DNA of 64,000 bases from Nocardioides sp. GY 10113 (GCF_004919105.1 NZ_STGK01000009.1:62001-126000); one strand, 5' to 3'. Positions 20,471 through 30,413 are shown, counted from the first letter of the stretch. Made by a program: numbers and translations. Notes: a model not told the origin generated them from the letters alone.

Positions 20471-21106
20471 CTAGGGAGCGCGGCGTTGGTCGCCGGTTGG
20501 CTCGGCGCGCGGGTCGCGGGGTCGGTCCACGTCCTCGCCGCTGGCCAGGTCGCCGCACTCGACCAGCACCACCTCGTGGGCGGCCAGGTAGTCGCGCGCG
20601 CCGTGGTCGCCGACCGCGGTCTCCAGCACGTGCGGCCAGTGGTCGCGGCCGATCAGCACCGGGTGGCCGGGCTTCCCGTGGTACGACGCCCGCGCCAGCG
20701 TCGAGGCGCTGCCGCCGCCGGTGGCCGAGAGCACCCGGCGGACCACGTCGGGGCCGACGTCGGGGAGGTCGACCAGCAGCACCATCGCCGCGGAGGGTGA
20801 GCCCGGACCGGTCGGGCGGGCGAGCAGGGCGCGGAGCCCGGCGGAGAGCGAGGCGCCCAGCCCGGCGGCCCAGTCGGCCGCGTGCACGACCTCCACCTCG
20901 GGCGGTCCGCCGTGCTCGGGGGCCAGCACCGCCTCGGCCTCCTCGGCGGCGGCGCCGAGCACCACGGTCACCCCGTCGCAGCCGCCGCGGCGCAGCGCCG
21001 CGATCGCCCGCCACAGCCAGGGGCGGCCGTCCCCGTCGCGGATGAGCGCCTTGGGGGTGCCCATCCGGCGTCCGGCGCCGGCGGCGAGCAGCAGACCTGT
21101 GGCCAT
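20471..21106 (-). CDS. MobA-like NTP transferase (MocA type)
   Basis: A 211-residue nucleotidyltransferase of the MobA/MocA group. MocA transfers CMP to molybdopterin to make the cytosine-dinucleotide cofactor of xanthine-oxidase-family enzymes. The signature LLLAAGAGRRMGTPKAL is at the N-terminus, and LLVDLPDVGPD supplies the metal-binding aspartates. The ATG at 21106 was chosen because the signature normally begins a few residues from the start. As first gene of the cox accessory block it probably produces the cofactor for CoxL. CTP versus GTP preference cannot be read from sequence. Confidence 0.85.
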   Translation of the reverse strand: MATGLLLAAGAGRRMGTPKALIRDGDGRPWLWRAIAALRRGGCDGVTVVLGAAAEEAEAVLAPEHGGPPEVEVVHAADWAAGLGASLSAGLRALLARPTGPGSPSAAMVLLVDLPDVGPDVVRRVLSATGGGSASTLARASYHGKPGHPVLIGRDHWPHVLETAVGDHGARDYLAAHEVVLVECGDLASGEDVDRPRDPRAEPTGDQRRAP

Positions 21107-21153
21107 GGGTCCGACGATGCCACGGAACGCGGCGGTTGGACCCCACGAAATGG

Positions 21154-21187
21154 CCACAGGGCCCCCGCCGGAGCGGAGGCCCTGTGG
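21154..21187 (-). terminator. Terminator after groEL
   Basis: A 15-bp stem with one mismatch has arms 21154-21168 and 21173-21187 and a four-base loop. Read on the minus strand, CCATTTCG follows the stem. It lies 35 bases after the groEL stop and separates groEL from the cox genes. Confidence 0.75.
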
Positions 21188-21221
21188 TTGCGTTCTGCCG
21201 AACGACGTGGATCTGATCAGA

Positions 21222-22868
<1,647 letters not shown>

Positions 22869-22983
22869 TCACGCATTCGAGTCGTGGTGGACCGGTTCGC
22901 TGCCCGCGACGGACGGCCAGGCCGTTCCGATGGACCCTTCCCACCGACGCTGCTGACCTCAGCTCCCCGGACCGGGGGTCTGG

Positions 22984-23010
22984 TTGTCACTCTCCGACGG
23001 AGAGTGCCAA
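22984..23010. promoter_or_regulatory. CIRCE operator, proximal to groEL
   Basis: The half-sites TTGTCACTC and GAGTGCCAA are separated by exactly nine bases, as in the CIRCE consensus TTAGCACTC-N9-GAGTGCTAA bound by HrcA. It lies over or just downstream of the predicted transcription start. Confidence 0.8.
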
Positions 23011-23015
23011 CGTCA

Positions 23016-23044
23016 TGTTTAGCACTCGGCCTAGGCGAGTGCAA
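23016..23044 (-). promoter_or_regulatory. groEL promoter
   Basis: On the minus strand TTGCAC (-35, 23039-23044) is separated by 17 bases from TAAACA (-10, 23016-23021). Both boxes fall inside the distal CIRCE element, so HrcA binding would block RNA polymerase directly. The leader would be about 155 bases. Confidence 0.65.
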
Positions 23045-23045
23045 G
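23019..23045. promoter_or_regulatory. CIRCE operator, distal
   Basis: TTAGCACTC (23019-23027), a nine-base spacer, and GAGTGCAAG (23037-23045). The first half is a perfect consensus half-site; the second differs at two positions. Its centre is 35 bases from that of the proximal element. Confidence 0.85.
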
Positions 23046-23073
23046 GAGAGGGCGCCGCCCGGACCGGCCCGGG

Positions 23074-23946
23074 CTAGCGCAACCGGGCGGCGACGAGGTC
23101 GGCGAACCGGTCGGCGTTGGCGGGGTCGACGTCGAGGTAGAGTCCCGGCTCGATCAGCTCCAGCTCGCTGACCGCCCAGACGCCGTCGTACGGCAGCAGG
23201 TCGACCCGCGCGTAGGCGAGGTCGGCACCCCGCAGCTCGCGGGCGGCGGCGACGGCCGCCTCGGCCGTCCGCGCCCGCTCCGGGTCCGCCGCGACGACAC
23301 GGCTGCTGCCGCCGTACTGCTCGTGCACGCGGACCTCGTCCTGCGCACCCTCGCCCGCGACCGCCTTGTCCACCTGGGCGACCGCGCGGCCGTCGAGGAC
23401 GTAGACCGACGTCTCGCCGAGGACCCGGATGTCCGCGACCAGCGGCTGCACCACCCAGGGTGCCGGCGTGAGGCCGTCTAGCCGCGGGTCGTCGAGCCGA
23501 TCGGCGACCACGAGACCCACGCCGCCGGCGCCGGTGCGGGGCTTCACCACCACCGTCCCCCACCGGGCGAACGCGGCGCCCAGCCCGTCGACCAGCGTCT
23601 CGTCGTCGACCGGCGCCGTCGGGATCACCGGGAGGCCGGGGCTGGCGGCCGCGAGCTCGGCCAGGTAGGTCTTGTCGGCGTTCCAGGCGAACACCTCGGC
23701 GCCGTTGAGCAAGAGGGTCTGCCGCTCCACGCGGCGGGCCCAGTCGAGGAAGGCGGGCAGCCGCCGGTGGTAGTCCCAGGTGGAGCGGACCGCGACCAGG
23801 TCGGCCGCGGCCCAGTCGACATCCGGGTCGTCCCAGCGGACCCACTCGGCGGTGATCCCGCGGTCGGCCAGGGCCTTCGGCAGGAGGTCACCGCCGGGCT
23901 CGCCGTCGGGCATCAGGGCGAAGGTGGCAAGCAGCACGTCGGGCAC
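23074..23946 (-). CDS. ATP-grasp domain protein
   Basis: A 290-residue ATP-grasp protein, a fold that ligates carboxylates to amines or thiols through acyl-phosphates. GTVVVKPRTGAGGVGLV is the ATP-binding strand-loop, and LAYARVDLLPYDGVWAVSELELIEPGLYL carries the Asp/Glu metal ligands. It resembles the glutathione-synthetase/DcsG-like group, but its substrate cannot be told. The SGNH hydrolase gene ends nine bases upstream on the same strand, so the two may be co-transcribed. Confidence 0.8.
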   Translation of the reverse strand: MPDVLLATFALMPDGEPGGDLLPKALADRGITAEWVRWDDPDVDWAAADLVAVRSTWDYHRRLPAFLDWARRVERQTLLLNGAEVFAWNADKTYLAELAAASPGLPVIPTAPVDDETLVDGLGAAFARWGTVVVKPRTGAGGVGLVVADRLDDPRLDGLTPAPWVVQPLVADIRVLGETSVYVLDGRAVAQVDKAVAGEGAQDEVRVHEQYGGSSRVVAADPERARTAEAAVAAARELRGADLAYARVDLLPYDGVWAVSELELIEPGLYLDVDPANADRFADLVAARLR

Positions 23947-23955
23947 GCCCGAAGC

Positions 23956-24813
23956 CTAGGAAGGGGCGCCCGCCGACCCCTCACCCGGGGCGGGCGGATG
24001 GTGCCCGAACGGCACCGCGTCGTTCTCCCCGAGCGCGGTGAGGAGCGAGGGCAGCAGCGCCTTCGCCGTCCGCTTGTAGCCGGTCGCGCTGGGGTGGAAG
24101 CGGTCGGTGCTGAACATCTCCTCGGGGTTGCTGATGAAGAACGGCCCGACCACGTGGGCCAGGGAGATCGCGTGGGCGCCGCTGCGGACCGAGGTCGCCG
24201 CCTGCGCCGCGGCCAGCTGACGCGAGGCGCGGGAGCCGAGGGTGCGCAGCGGCTGCGGCACCGGGCGCAGTGCGCCGAGGTCCGGGCAGGTGCCGACCAC
24301 GACGTGCGCGCCGCGCTCGCGGAGCAGGCCGATCGCCTCCTCGAGGTGGCGCACCGAGGTCGGCACCGGGACCCGGTGGGTGACGTCGTTGCCGCCGACC
24401 ACGATCACCGCGAGTTCGGGCGCGTAGCCGTGGGGCAGCCCGTCGATCTGGCCGGCCAGCGCCGAGGACTCGGCGCCGACCACGGCGGCGGTGCGCAGCC
24501 GCACCGCTCGCCCCAGCTCCTTCGCCAGGCCGCGGGCCAACCGGCCGCCCAGCGTGTCCTTGGGACGCTCGGCACCGAGGCCGGCGGCGATCGAGTCGCC
24601 GAGCAGCAGCAGGTCCAGCGGGTCGCCGTAGGACCCCTTCCAGACCCGGTCGGCGTCGGGCGCCCGCTCCCCCAGCGGCTTGCCGATGGCACGGCGGGCG
24701 ATCGAGGCCTGCCGGGTGAGCAGCACCCGGGCGCCGCCGGCCGCCGCACCGGCGACGAAGCCCGCGCCGGCGAGCGCGGTTCCCGCCATCACTGCGGTAC
24801 GACGGGGAACCAT
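23956..24813 (-). CDS. Exported SGNH/GDSL-type esterase
   Basis: A 285-residue SGNH hydrolase. The catalytic blocks are GDSIAAG (block I, Ser), VVGGNDVTH (block III, GxND) and STDRFHPSATGY (block V, DxxH). The N-terminus has two arginines and then a long hydrophobic Ala/Gly segment (MVPRRTAVMAGTALAGAGF), a signal peptide or anchor. The frame stays open through the upstream 33-bp array, but I start at the ATG just before the signal sequence. The substrate is probably an ester outside the membrane. Confidence 0.85.
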   Translation of the reverse strand: MVPRRTAVMAGTALAGAGFVAGAAAGGARVLLTRQASIARRAIGKPLGERAPDADRVWKGSYGDPLDLLLLGDSIAAGLGAERPKDTLGGRLARGLAKELGRAVRLRTAAVVGAESSALAGQIDGLPHGYAPELAVIVVGGNDVTHRVPVPTSVRHLEEAIGLLRERGAHVVVGTCPDLGALRPVPQPLRTLGSRASRQLAAAQAATSVRSGAHAISLAHVVGPFFISNPEEMFSTDRFHPSATGYKRTAKALLPSLLTALGENDAVPFGHHPPAPGEGSAGAPS

Positions 24814-24874
24814 GTCTCCGTTGTGCCAGACCCGGCTGAACGGATCGTTGCCCTCCGGTGGCGCGCAGCCTGCC

Positions 24875-25299
24875 GGTGGTTGAGGTGCGAGCGAAGCGAG
24901 TCCTCGCGGTGGTTGAGGTGCGAGCGAAGCGAGCCCTCGCGGTGGTTGAGGTGCGAGCGAAGCGAGCCCTCGCGGTGGTTGAGGTGCGAGCGAAGCGAGC
25001 CCTCGCGGTGGTTGAGGTGCGAGCGAAGCGAGCCCTCGCGGTGGTTGAGGTGCGAGCGAAGCGAGCCCTCGCGGTGGTTGAGGTGCGAGCGAAGCGAGCC
25101 CTCGCGGTGGTTGAGGTGCGAGCGAAGCGAGCCCTCGCGGTGGTTGAGGTGCGAGCGAAGCGAGCCCTCGCGGTGGTTGAGGTGCGAGCGAAGCGAGCCC
25201 TCGCGGTGGTTGAGGTGCGAGCGAAGCGAGCCCTCGCGGTGGTTGAGGTGCGAGCGAAGCGAGCCCTCGCGGTGGTTGAGGTGCGAGCGAAGCGAGCCT
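24875..25299. repeat. 33-bp tandem array, 13 copies
   Basis: Twelve full copies and one shortened copy of a 33-bp unit begin every 33 bases from 24875. The unit starts GGTGGTTGAGGTGCGAGCG. Copy 1 has one T for C; copies 2 to 12 appear identical. The last copy runs into CCTCGAAACCACC, which completes an imperfect palindrome (GGTTGAGG ... CCTCGAAACC) like a REP element. Because the period is 11 codons, five of six frames stay open, which is an artefact of the period. It lies between the SGNH hydrolase and OsmC genes. It is not a CRISPR array, as there are no spacers. Confidence 0.95.
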
Positions 25300-25323
25300 C
25301 GAAACCACCACCCGGGGCGCCTC

Positions 25324-25349
25324 GGTCTCGAGCCTCGCACCTCAACCAG
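25324..25349. repeat. Partial inverted copy of the REP-like element
   Basis: GGTCTCGAGCCTCGCACCTCAACCAG is a shortened copy in the opposite orientation to the array, 25 bases beyond its end. It overlaps the last codons and stop of the OsmC gene. Confidence 0.7.
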
Positions 25350-25812
25350 CGGCGGCGACCACGATCTCCGGGTCGTGACGGACGGGGAAGTTGACCGAGG
25401 CCGCGATGAAGCAGTTCCTGCTCGCCTCGGCGTGGATCTCCCGGGCCAGGCCGACCAGCCCGGGGTCGGCGATGGCGACCCGCGGGCGGAGCAGCACGTC
25501 GGTGAAGCGCCCGCCGTCTCCGGACTGGCTCATCGTCCCGACCGGCGCGTCGTCGTACGCGGTGACCACGATGCCGTGGCGGACCGCCGAGTGCAGGTAG
25601 GAGAGCAGGTGGCACTGGGACAGCGCGGCGACCAGCAGCTCCTCGGGGTTCCAGCGGGTCCGGTCGCCGCGGAAGGTGGGGTCGGCGGAGGCAGCGAGGT
25701 CGGGCTTGCCCTCGGCAGAGAGCAGGACGTCGCGGCCGTAGTCGCGGTAGCCGCTGGTCCCGGTGCCGCGGTTGCCCTGCCAGGTGACGTCGAGCCGGTA
25801 GCGGTGGTCCAC
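25342..25812 (-). CDS. OsmC-family peroxiredoxin-like protein
   Basis: A 156-residue OsmC-family protein. These dimeric enzymes reduce organic hydroperoxides with two redox cysteines. Both are present: one in ALSQCHLLSYLH (mid-protein) and one in ASRNCFIAASVNFPV. The start is GTG at 25812 (VDHRYRLDVTWQG). The stop codon lies within a partial REP-like repeat. It is divergent from the acyl-CoA synthetase gene, with 90 bases between them. Confidence 0.87.
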   Translation of the reverse strand: MDHRYRLDVTWQGNRGTGTSGYRDYGRDVLLSAEGKPDLAASADPTFRGDRTRWNPEELLVAALSQCHLLSYLHSAVRHGIVVTAYDDAPVGTMSQSGDGGRFTDVLLRPRVAIADPGLVGLAREIHAEASRNCFIAASVNFPVRHDPEIVVAAAG

Positions 25813-25902
25813 GCACCCGATCCTGCCGGAACCGGCGGCCACGTCGGCACCGCTCACCGCGAATCGGTGGCGAGAACACGTTCCACTTGGCACGCTGGAC
25901 CT

Positions 25903-27513
25903 GTGACCGAGACCACATCCGCCCGCAACGAAGCGGCCGCGAGCAGCCCGCGACCGCTCAACCTCGCCGACGTCCTCGAGGCGATGGCCGACCGGATCCC
26001 CGACCGGACGGCCGTCTTCACGATGGCGCACGCCTTCTCGTTCGCCGAGATCGACGAGCGCTCGACGCGGCTCGCCAACCACCTGGTCGAGCTCCGCATC
26101 AAGCCCGGCGACCACGTCGCCGTGCACGCGCCGAACCGGATCGAGTGGGTGGACGCCTTCTACGGGTGCCTCAAGGCGCGCGCGGTCCCGATCAACATCA
26201 ACTACAAGTACCTCCACGACGAGCTGGCCTACCTCTACGACAACGCCGACTGCGTGGCCGCGATCATCGCCCCGGAGTACGTCGACGCCGTGGACGCGCT
26301 GGACCTGCCGAGCCTGGCCACGCGGATCGTGCTGGGCCCCGACTACGACGCGGCGCTCGCGGCGGCCTCGCCCGAGCGCCGGATCACCGGCCGCTCCGGC
26401 GACGACCACTACGTCATCTACACCGGCGGCACCACCGGCAACCCCAAGGGCGTGGTCTGGCGGATCGAGGACCTGATGCGCGGCGCCCTCAACGCCGCCC
26501 GGTACGGCGCCCCGCTGGACTCCGTCGAGCAGCTGGTCGAGGAGGCCGTGGCCGTCGAGAACCCGATGGTGCTGCTGGCCTGCGGCCCGATGATGCACGG
26601 CGGCAGCCAGTGGATCCTGGGCAACGGCCACGTCGCCGGCCACACCGTGGCCCTCTACGTCGAGCCGCACTTCGACGCGGAGAAGATCCTGGACCTGGTC
26701 GAGGCCGCGAAGGTCGTCTCGTTGACCTTCCTGGGCGACGCGATGGGGCGGCCGGTCGCCGAGGCGATCCTGGCCGAGCCCGACCGGTGGGACCTGAGCA
26801 GCCTCGCCGCCGTCTCCAACGGCGCCGCGCCGCTGTCGGAGGGCGTGCGGGCCGAGATCCGGAGGGCCCTTCCGGGCCGGTTCATCCTGGACTCCTACGG
26901 CGCCTCGGAGTCGGGGGCCGCCGGCTCGCGGGTCGACGACGGTTCCGAGGGCCCCGTGGGCGCCCCGAAGTTCGACGTCAGCGACCAGGTCGAGGTGTTC
27001 ACCCCGGACATGAAGCCGGCCCCGGTCGGGGTGGACGGCATGCTGGGTCGGTCCGGTCCGGTGCCGCTGGGCTACTACAAGGATCCGGTCAAGACCGCCG
27101 CGACCTTCAAGGAGGTCGACGGCGTGCGCTGGGCGATCCCCGGCGACTTCGCCCGCCGCGAGGAGGACGGCAGGGTCACCGTCCTGGGCCGCGGCTCGGT
27201 CTGCATCAACACCGGCGGCGAGAAGGTCCACCCCGAGGAGGTGGAGGCCGTCCTGCTCCGCCACGACGACATCTTCGACGCGGTCGTCGTCGGCACCCCG
27301 CACGAGCGCTGGGGCCAGCAGGTCACCGCGCTCGTCCAGCGGCGCGAGGGCAGCGCCATCGACGCGGAGGCCGTGCGCACGCACTGCAAGGCGCTGATCT
27401 CCAACTACAAGGTACCCAAGCAGGTCCTGTTCATCGACGAGGTGCCGCGCACCCCGGTGAGCAAGGTCGACTACCCGGCCAGCGCGGCGCTCGCCGCCGA
27501 GCTGCTCGGCTGA
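25903..27513 (+). CDS. Fatty acyl-CoA synthetase / AMP-dependent ligase
   Basis: A 536-residue ANL-superfamily ligase that activates a carboxylic acid to acyl-AMP and then acyl-CoA. Motifs in order are YTGGTTGNPKG (AMP-binding P-loop), SNGAAPLSEG, DSYGASESG, and the C-terminal lysine in TPVSKVDYPAS. It resembles mycobacterial FadD enzymes used in fatty-acid or steroid side-chain breakdown. GTG at 25903 is taken as the start; the frame is open far upstream because of the tandem array. A palindromic terminator follows. Confidence 0.9.
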   Translation: MTETTSARNEAAASSPRPLNLADVLEAMADRIPDRTAVFTMAHAFSFAEIDERSTRLANHLVELRIKPGDHVAVHAPNRIEWVDAFYGCLKARAVPININYKYLHDELAYLYDNADCVAAIIAPEYVDAVDALDLPSLATRIVLGPDYDAALAAASPERRITGRSGDDHYVIYTGGTTGNPKGVVWRIEDLMRGALNAARYGAPLDSVEQLVEEAVAVENPMVLLACGPMMHGGSQWILGNGHVAGHTVALYVEPHFDAEKILDLVEAAKVVSLTFLGDAMGRPVAEAILAEPDRWDLSSLAAVSNGAAPLSEGVRAEIRRALPGRFILDSYGASESGAAGSRVDDGSEGPVGAPKFDVSDQVEVFTPDMKPAPVGVDGMLGRSGPVPLGYYKDPVKTAATFKEVDGVRWAIPGDFARREEDGRVTVLGRGSVCINTGGEKVHPEEVEAVLLRHDDIFDAVVVGTPHERWGQQVTALVQRREGSAIDAEAVRTHCKALISNYKVPKQVLFIDEVPRTPVSKVDYPASAALAAELLG

Positions 27514-27528
27514 GCCCGGAGCCACCGC

Positions 27529-27560
27529 ACCGCCCCCGGTCCGATCGGACCGGGGGCGGT
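27529..27560. terminator. Bidirectional terminator between acyl-CoA synthetase and cysO
   Basis: A 32-base perfect palindrome with arms beginning ACCGCCCCCGGTCC and GGACCGGGGGCGGT around ATCG-type centre bases. It lies 15 bases after one stop codon and 19 before the other, and can serve both convergent genes. Confidence 0.75.
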
Positions 27561-27579
27561 GTCGTTGCGAGGGGCGGGC

Positions 27580-27858
27580 TCAGCAGCCGCCGGCGACGGC
27601 CGGGATCACCGAGATCTCGACGCCGTCGGGCGTGGGCGTGGCCAGGTCGTCGAGGAAGCGCACGTCGTCGTTGCCGACGTAGACGTTGACGAAGCGGCGC
27701 AGCTTGCCGTCCTCGTCCACGATCCGGCCCTTGACCCCGGCGAACCGGGCGTCCAGGTCGTCGAGCACCTCGGCGAGGTTGGCGCCCTCGGCGGTGACCT
27801 CGGAGTCACCCCCGGTGTAGGTGCGCAGGATGGTCGGGATGCGGACGCTGACGCTCAC
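27580..27858 (-). CDS. cysO: CysO-like ubiquitin-fold sulfur carrier ending GGC
   Basis: A 92-residue MoaD/ThiS-family protein closely resembling Mycobacterium CysO (VRIPTILRTYTGGDSEVTAEG, RFVNVYVGNDDVRF, VISVIPAVAGG-like end). CysO carries sulfide as a C-terminal Gly-Gly thiocarboxylate for CysM-type cysteine synthesis. Here the encoded C-terminus is AVAGGC: a cysteine follows the diglycine, so a protease must remove it before activation. In M. tuberculosis the Mec+ JAMM peptidase cleaves CysO-cysteine. The gene starts with GTG, 44 bases after thrC, in the same direction. Neither cysM nor mec lies in this window. Confidence 0.85.
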   Translation of the reverse strand: MSVSVRIPTILRTYTGGDSEVTAEGANLAEVLDDLDARFAGVKGRIVDEDGKLRRFVNVYVGNDDVRFLDDLATPTPDGVEISVIPAVAGGC

Positions 27859-27902
27859 TGGCTGGAGACCTCTCTCTGATGCAGTTCTGTGCCGGATCGC
27901 GC

Positions 27903-29186
27903 TCAGGCGATGCCGGTGGCCTTGAAGGCCTGGTACGTCGGGGCGATGGTGGCTGCGGCGCCGACCTGACCGGAGACCGCGTCGAGCGTCTTCAGGCCGT
28001 GGCCGGTGTTGATGATCACCGTCTCGAGCTCCGGGTCCAGCTGGCCGGTCTCGACGAGCTTCTTGGTGACCGCGGTGGTGGTGCCGCCGGCGGTCTCGGT
28101 GAAGATGCCCTCGGTGCGGGCGAGCAGCACGATGCCGGCGCGGATCTCCTCGTCGGTGACCTCCTCGACCGCGCCACCGGTACGGCGGGTGATGTCGAGG
28201 ACGTAGATGCCGTCGGCGGGGTTGCCGATGGCCAGGCTCTTGGCGATCGTGTCCGGCTTGACCGGGCGGATCGCGTCGGTGCCGGCCTTGTAGGCGGTGG
28301 CGACAGGGCCGCAACCGGTCGCCTGGGCGCCGAAGATCTTGTACGGCTTGTCCTCGACCAGGCCGAGCTTGATGAGCTCCTGGAAGGCCTTGTCGACCTT
28401 GGTCAGCTGGGAGCCGGAGGCGACCGGGATCACGACCTGGTCGGGCAGCCGCCAGCCGAGCTGCTCGGCGATCTCGTAGCCGAGCGTCTTCGAGCCCTCG
28501 GCGTAGTACGGGCGGACGTTGACGTTGACGAACGCCCAGCCCTCCTCCTCGCCGGCGATCTCGGAGGCGAGCTTGTTCACGTCGTCGTAGTTGCCGTCGA
28601 CGGCGACCAGGTTCTCGGTGTAGATCGCGGAGTTGACCTGCTTGGGCTGCTCGAGGTTGCTGGGGATGAAGACGACGGTCTTGATCCCGGCGCGGGCGCC
28701 CGCGGCGGCGACGGCGTTGGCCAGGTTGCCGGTGGACGGGCAGGCGAAGACCTTGGCGTCGAGCTCGCGGGCGGCGCTGAGGGCGCAGGCGACGACGCGG
28801 TCCTTGAACGAGTTGGTCGGGTTGGTCGAGTCGTCCTTCACCCACAGGTTGGCGATGCCGAGCTCGCGGGCCAGGTTCTCGGCCTTCAGCAGGCGGGTGA
28901 AGCCGGGCTCGGTGTTGGGGCTCGTCTCGATGTCGGCGGGCACCGGCAGCAGCGCCTTGTAGCGCCAGATGTTGCGCGGGCCGGCCTCGATCTCCTCGCG
29001 GGTGACCGCGGGGAACTCGTAGGCGATCTCCAGCGGGCCGAAGCACTCCGGACAGGCGTAGAACGGACCGAGGGCAGTGCGGTGGCCGCACTCGCGGCAG
29101 GCGAGGGCGACGGCATTGCCGAAGGCACCCTCGCGGGGGCCGGAAGCGGTCGTGGTGGTGACGGCTTCGATCACAGGGGCGCTCAT
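27903..29186 (-). CDS. thrC: Threonine synthase
   Basis: Threonine synthase, 427 residues, converts O-phospho-homoserine to threonine with PLP. An N-terminal zinc-ribbon-like stretch (LACRECGHRT, ACPECFGPLE) precedes the fold-type II PLP domain. The Schiff-base lysine is in TNSFKDRVV, and the phosphate-binding loop is in VASGSQLTK. It appears to be the upstream gene of a two-gene unit with cysO. The 278 bases before it contain no gene and no attenuator that I recognise. Confidence 0.93.
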   Translation of the reverse strand: MSAPVIEAVTTTTASGPREGAFGNAVALACRECGHRTALGPFYACPECFGPLEIAYEFPAVTREEIEAGPRNIWRYKALLPVPADIETSPNTEPGFTRLLKAENLARELGIANLWVKDDSTNPTNSFKDRVVACALSAARELDAKVFACPSTGNLANAVAAAGARAGIKTVVFIPSNLEQPKQVNSAIYTENLVAVDGNYDDVNKLASEIAGEEEGWAFVNVNVRPYYAEGSKTLGYEIAEQLGWRLPDQVVIPVASGSQLTKVDKAFQELIKLGLVEDKPYKIFGAQATGCGPVATAYKAGTDAIRPVKPDTIAKSLAIGNPADGIYVLDITRRTGGAVEEVTDEEIRAGIVLLARTEGIFTETAGGTTTAVTKKLVETGQLDPELETVIINTGHGLKTLDAVSGQVGAAATIAPTYQAFKATGIA

Positions 29187-29394
29187 GGATCCTCCCTCTC
29201 ATCTGTCCCGGCGCGTACCTCGCGTCAGGTCGGATTTGGCACCTTTTCCACGACCGCGTGCACCGGGGTGCAGGCGGGGGGTTCGTGGCGGTTGCCGGGA
29301 CTTCACTGGGCCGTTCCCTCAGTCCCTCTGGATGAGCGGGATCAATCTACGGGCAGGTCCGGCGGGCAAGAAATCGAGATCCCACCATTCGATA

Positions 29395-29404
29395 TGGTCG
29401 ACCA
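29395..29404. promoter_or_regulatory. Palindrome TGGTCGACCA between thrC and otsB
   Basis: A ten-base perfect palindrome with further partial symmetry (GATA ... CATAG) in a less GC-rich patch, in the gap between otsB and thrC. It resembles GntR/FadR-type operators in form. It would serve thrC if functional. Weak evidence. Confidence 0.25.
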
Positions 29405-29464
29405 CATAGTGAGACCCGCGAGCCCGCGCGCCGCCTGGGACGCCGACCCGGTGAGGGGTAGGTC

Positions 29465-30316
29465 TCAGGAACCGCCGCGCGCGGCGCGCGCGTCGCGGGT
29501 GAAGGTCCGCAGCAGGTCGAGGACGCCCTCCGGGCCGCGGACCACGACGTCGGACTGCTCCAGCAGGGCGCTCTCCTCGCGCGAGGCCGAGCACACCCGG
29601 AGCGCGGCGAGCCCCTGCTTCTCCAGCGCGGCCACGGCCTCGAACGCCTCCAGGTCACCCAGGTCGTCGCCGGCGAACAGGAAGCCCTCGGCGTTCAGCT
29701 CCGCGGCGAGCCGCTCGACGACCAGGCCCTTGTGGGCGCCGGCGGAGCGGACCTCGATCACGTTGCGCCCCGGCTCGACGATGAGTCCGTGCCCACCCGC
29801 CAGCGACCGCAGGGGCGGCAGCAGCCGGTCGAAGGCGGCCACCGGGTCCGGCAGGCGGCGGGTGTGCACCGCCACCGCGAGGCCCTTGTCCTCGACGTAG
29901 GCGTCCGCGGCGTCCGCCTGGCGCAGCACCCGGGGCAGCTCGCGCTCGAACGTGGCCAGCCCGCGCGGCGGCCGCGGACCGACGATGCGGCGTCGGTGCG
30001 AGGTCCACCGCTCGTTGCCGTACTGCCCGAACAGGTAGAGCTCCTTGCCGGCCTCGCTGATCGCGTCGCCGACCTCCTCCAGACCGCCGAGGTCGAGCGC
30101 CTGGCGCGCCGGCCGGCCGGTGATCACCGCGATCGCCGCCACCTCGGAGGCGAGGTCGACCAGCACCTCGCGTGCCGCGGGGTGGATGTGCGCCTTCGTC
30201 GGGTCGTCCACGATCGGCGCGAGCGTGCCGTCGAAGTCCAGCCCGATCACCGCGCCTGCGGCAGCGCGCACGAGTCCGGCGTAACGACGTTCACCCTCGA
30301 TGGACGAGAACAGCAC
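29465..30316 (-). CDS. otsB: Trehalose-6-phosphate phosphatase
   Basis: OtsB, 283 residues, is a HAD phosphatase that removes phosphate from trehalose-6-phosphate. Motif I is LDFDGTLAPI (about 27-36), with both catalytic aspartates, and motif IV is FAGDDLGDLEAF. Its partner otsA lies 2.2 kb away on the opposite strand, so the two are not an operon here. The start is GTG at 30316. Confidence 0.93.
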   Translation of the reverse strand: MLFSSIEGERRYAGLVRAAAGAVIGLDFDGTLAPIVDDPTKAHIHPAAREVLVDLASEVAAIAVITGRPARQALDLGGLEEVGDAISEAGKELYLFGQYGNERWTSHRRRIVGPRPPRGLATFERELPRVLRQADAADAYVEDKGLAVAVHTRRLPDPVAAFDRLLPPLRSLAGGHGLIVEPGRNVIEVRSAGAHKGLVVERLAAELNAEGFLFAGDDLGDLEAFEAVAALEKQGLAALRVCSASREESALLEQSDVVVRGPEGVLDLLRTFTRDARAARGGS

Positions 30317-30413
30317 GTCCCCATCCCACCACGGACGGGGAGGGCCGCGGTGTCCGGGAGGCGAAACTCACCCCGTCGGGGCGCTCACCGGTCCTGCCGA
30401 CCGGCCGAGCGGT

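Noticed and set aside
24875..25299. CRISPR-like repeat array
   Set aside because: Units are strictly tandem with no unique spacers and no cas genes in the window.
24814..25311. Repeat-encoded N-terminal extension of the SGNH hydrolase
   Set aside because: A clear signal sequence begins at the ATG at 24813, and single copies of the element lie in noncoding gaps elsewhere. The open frame follows from the 11-codon period.
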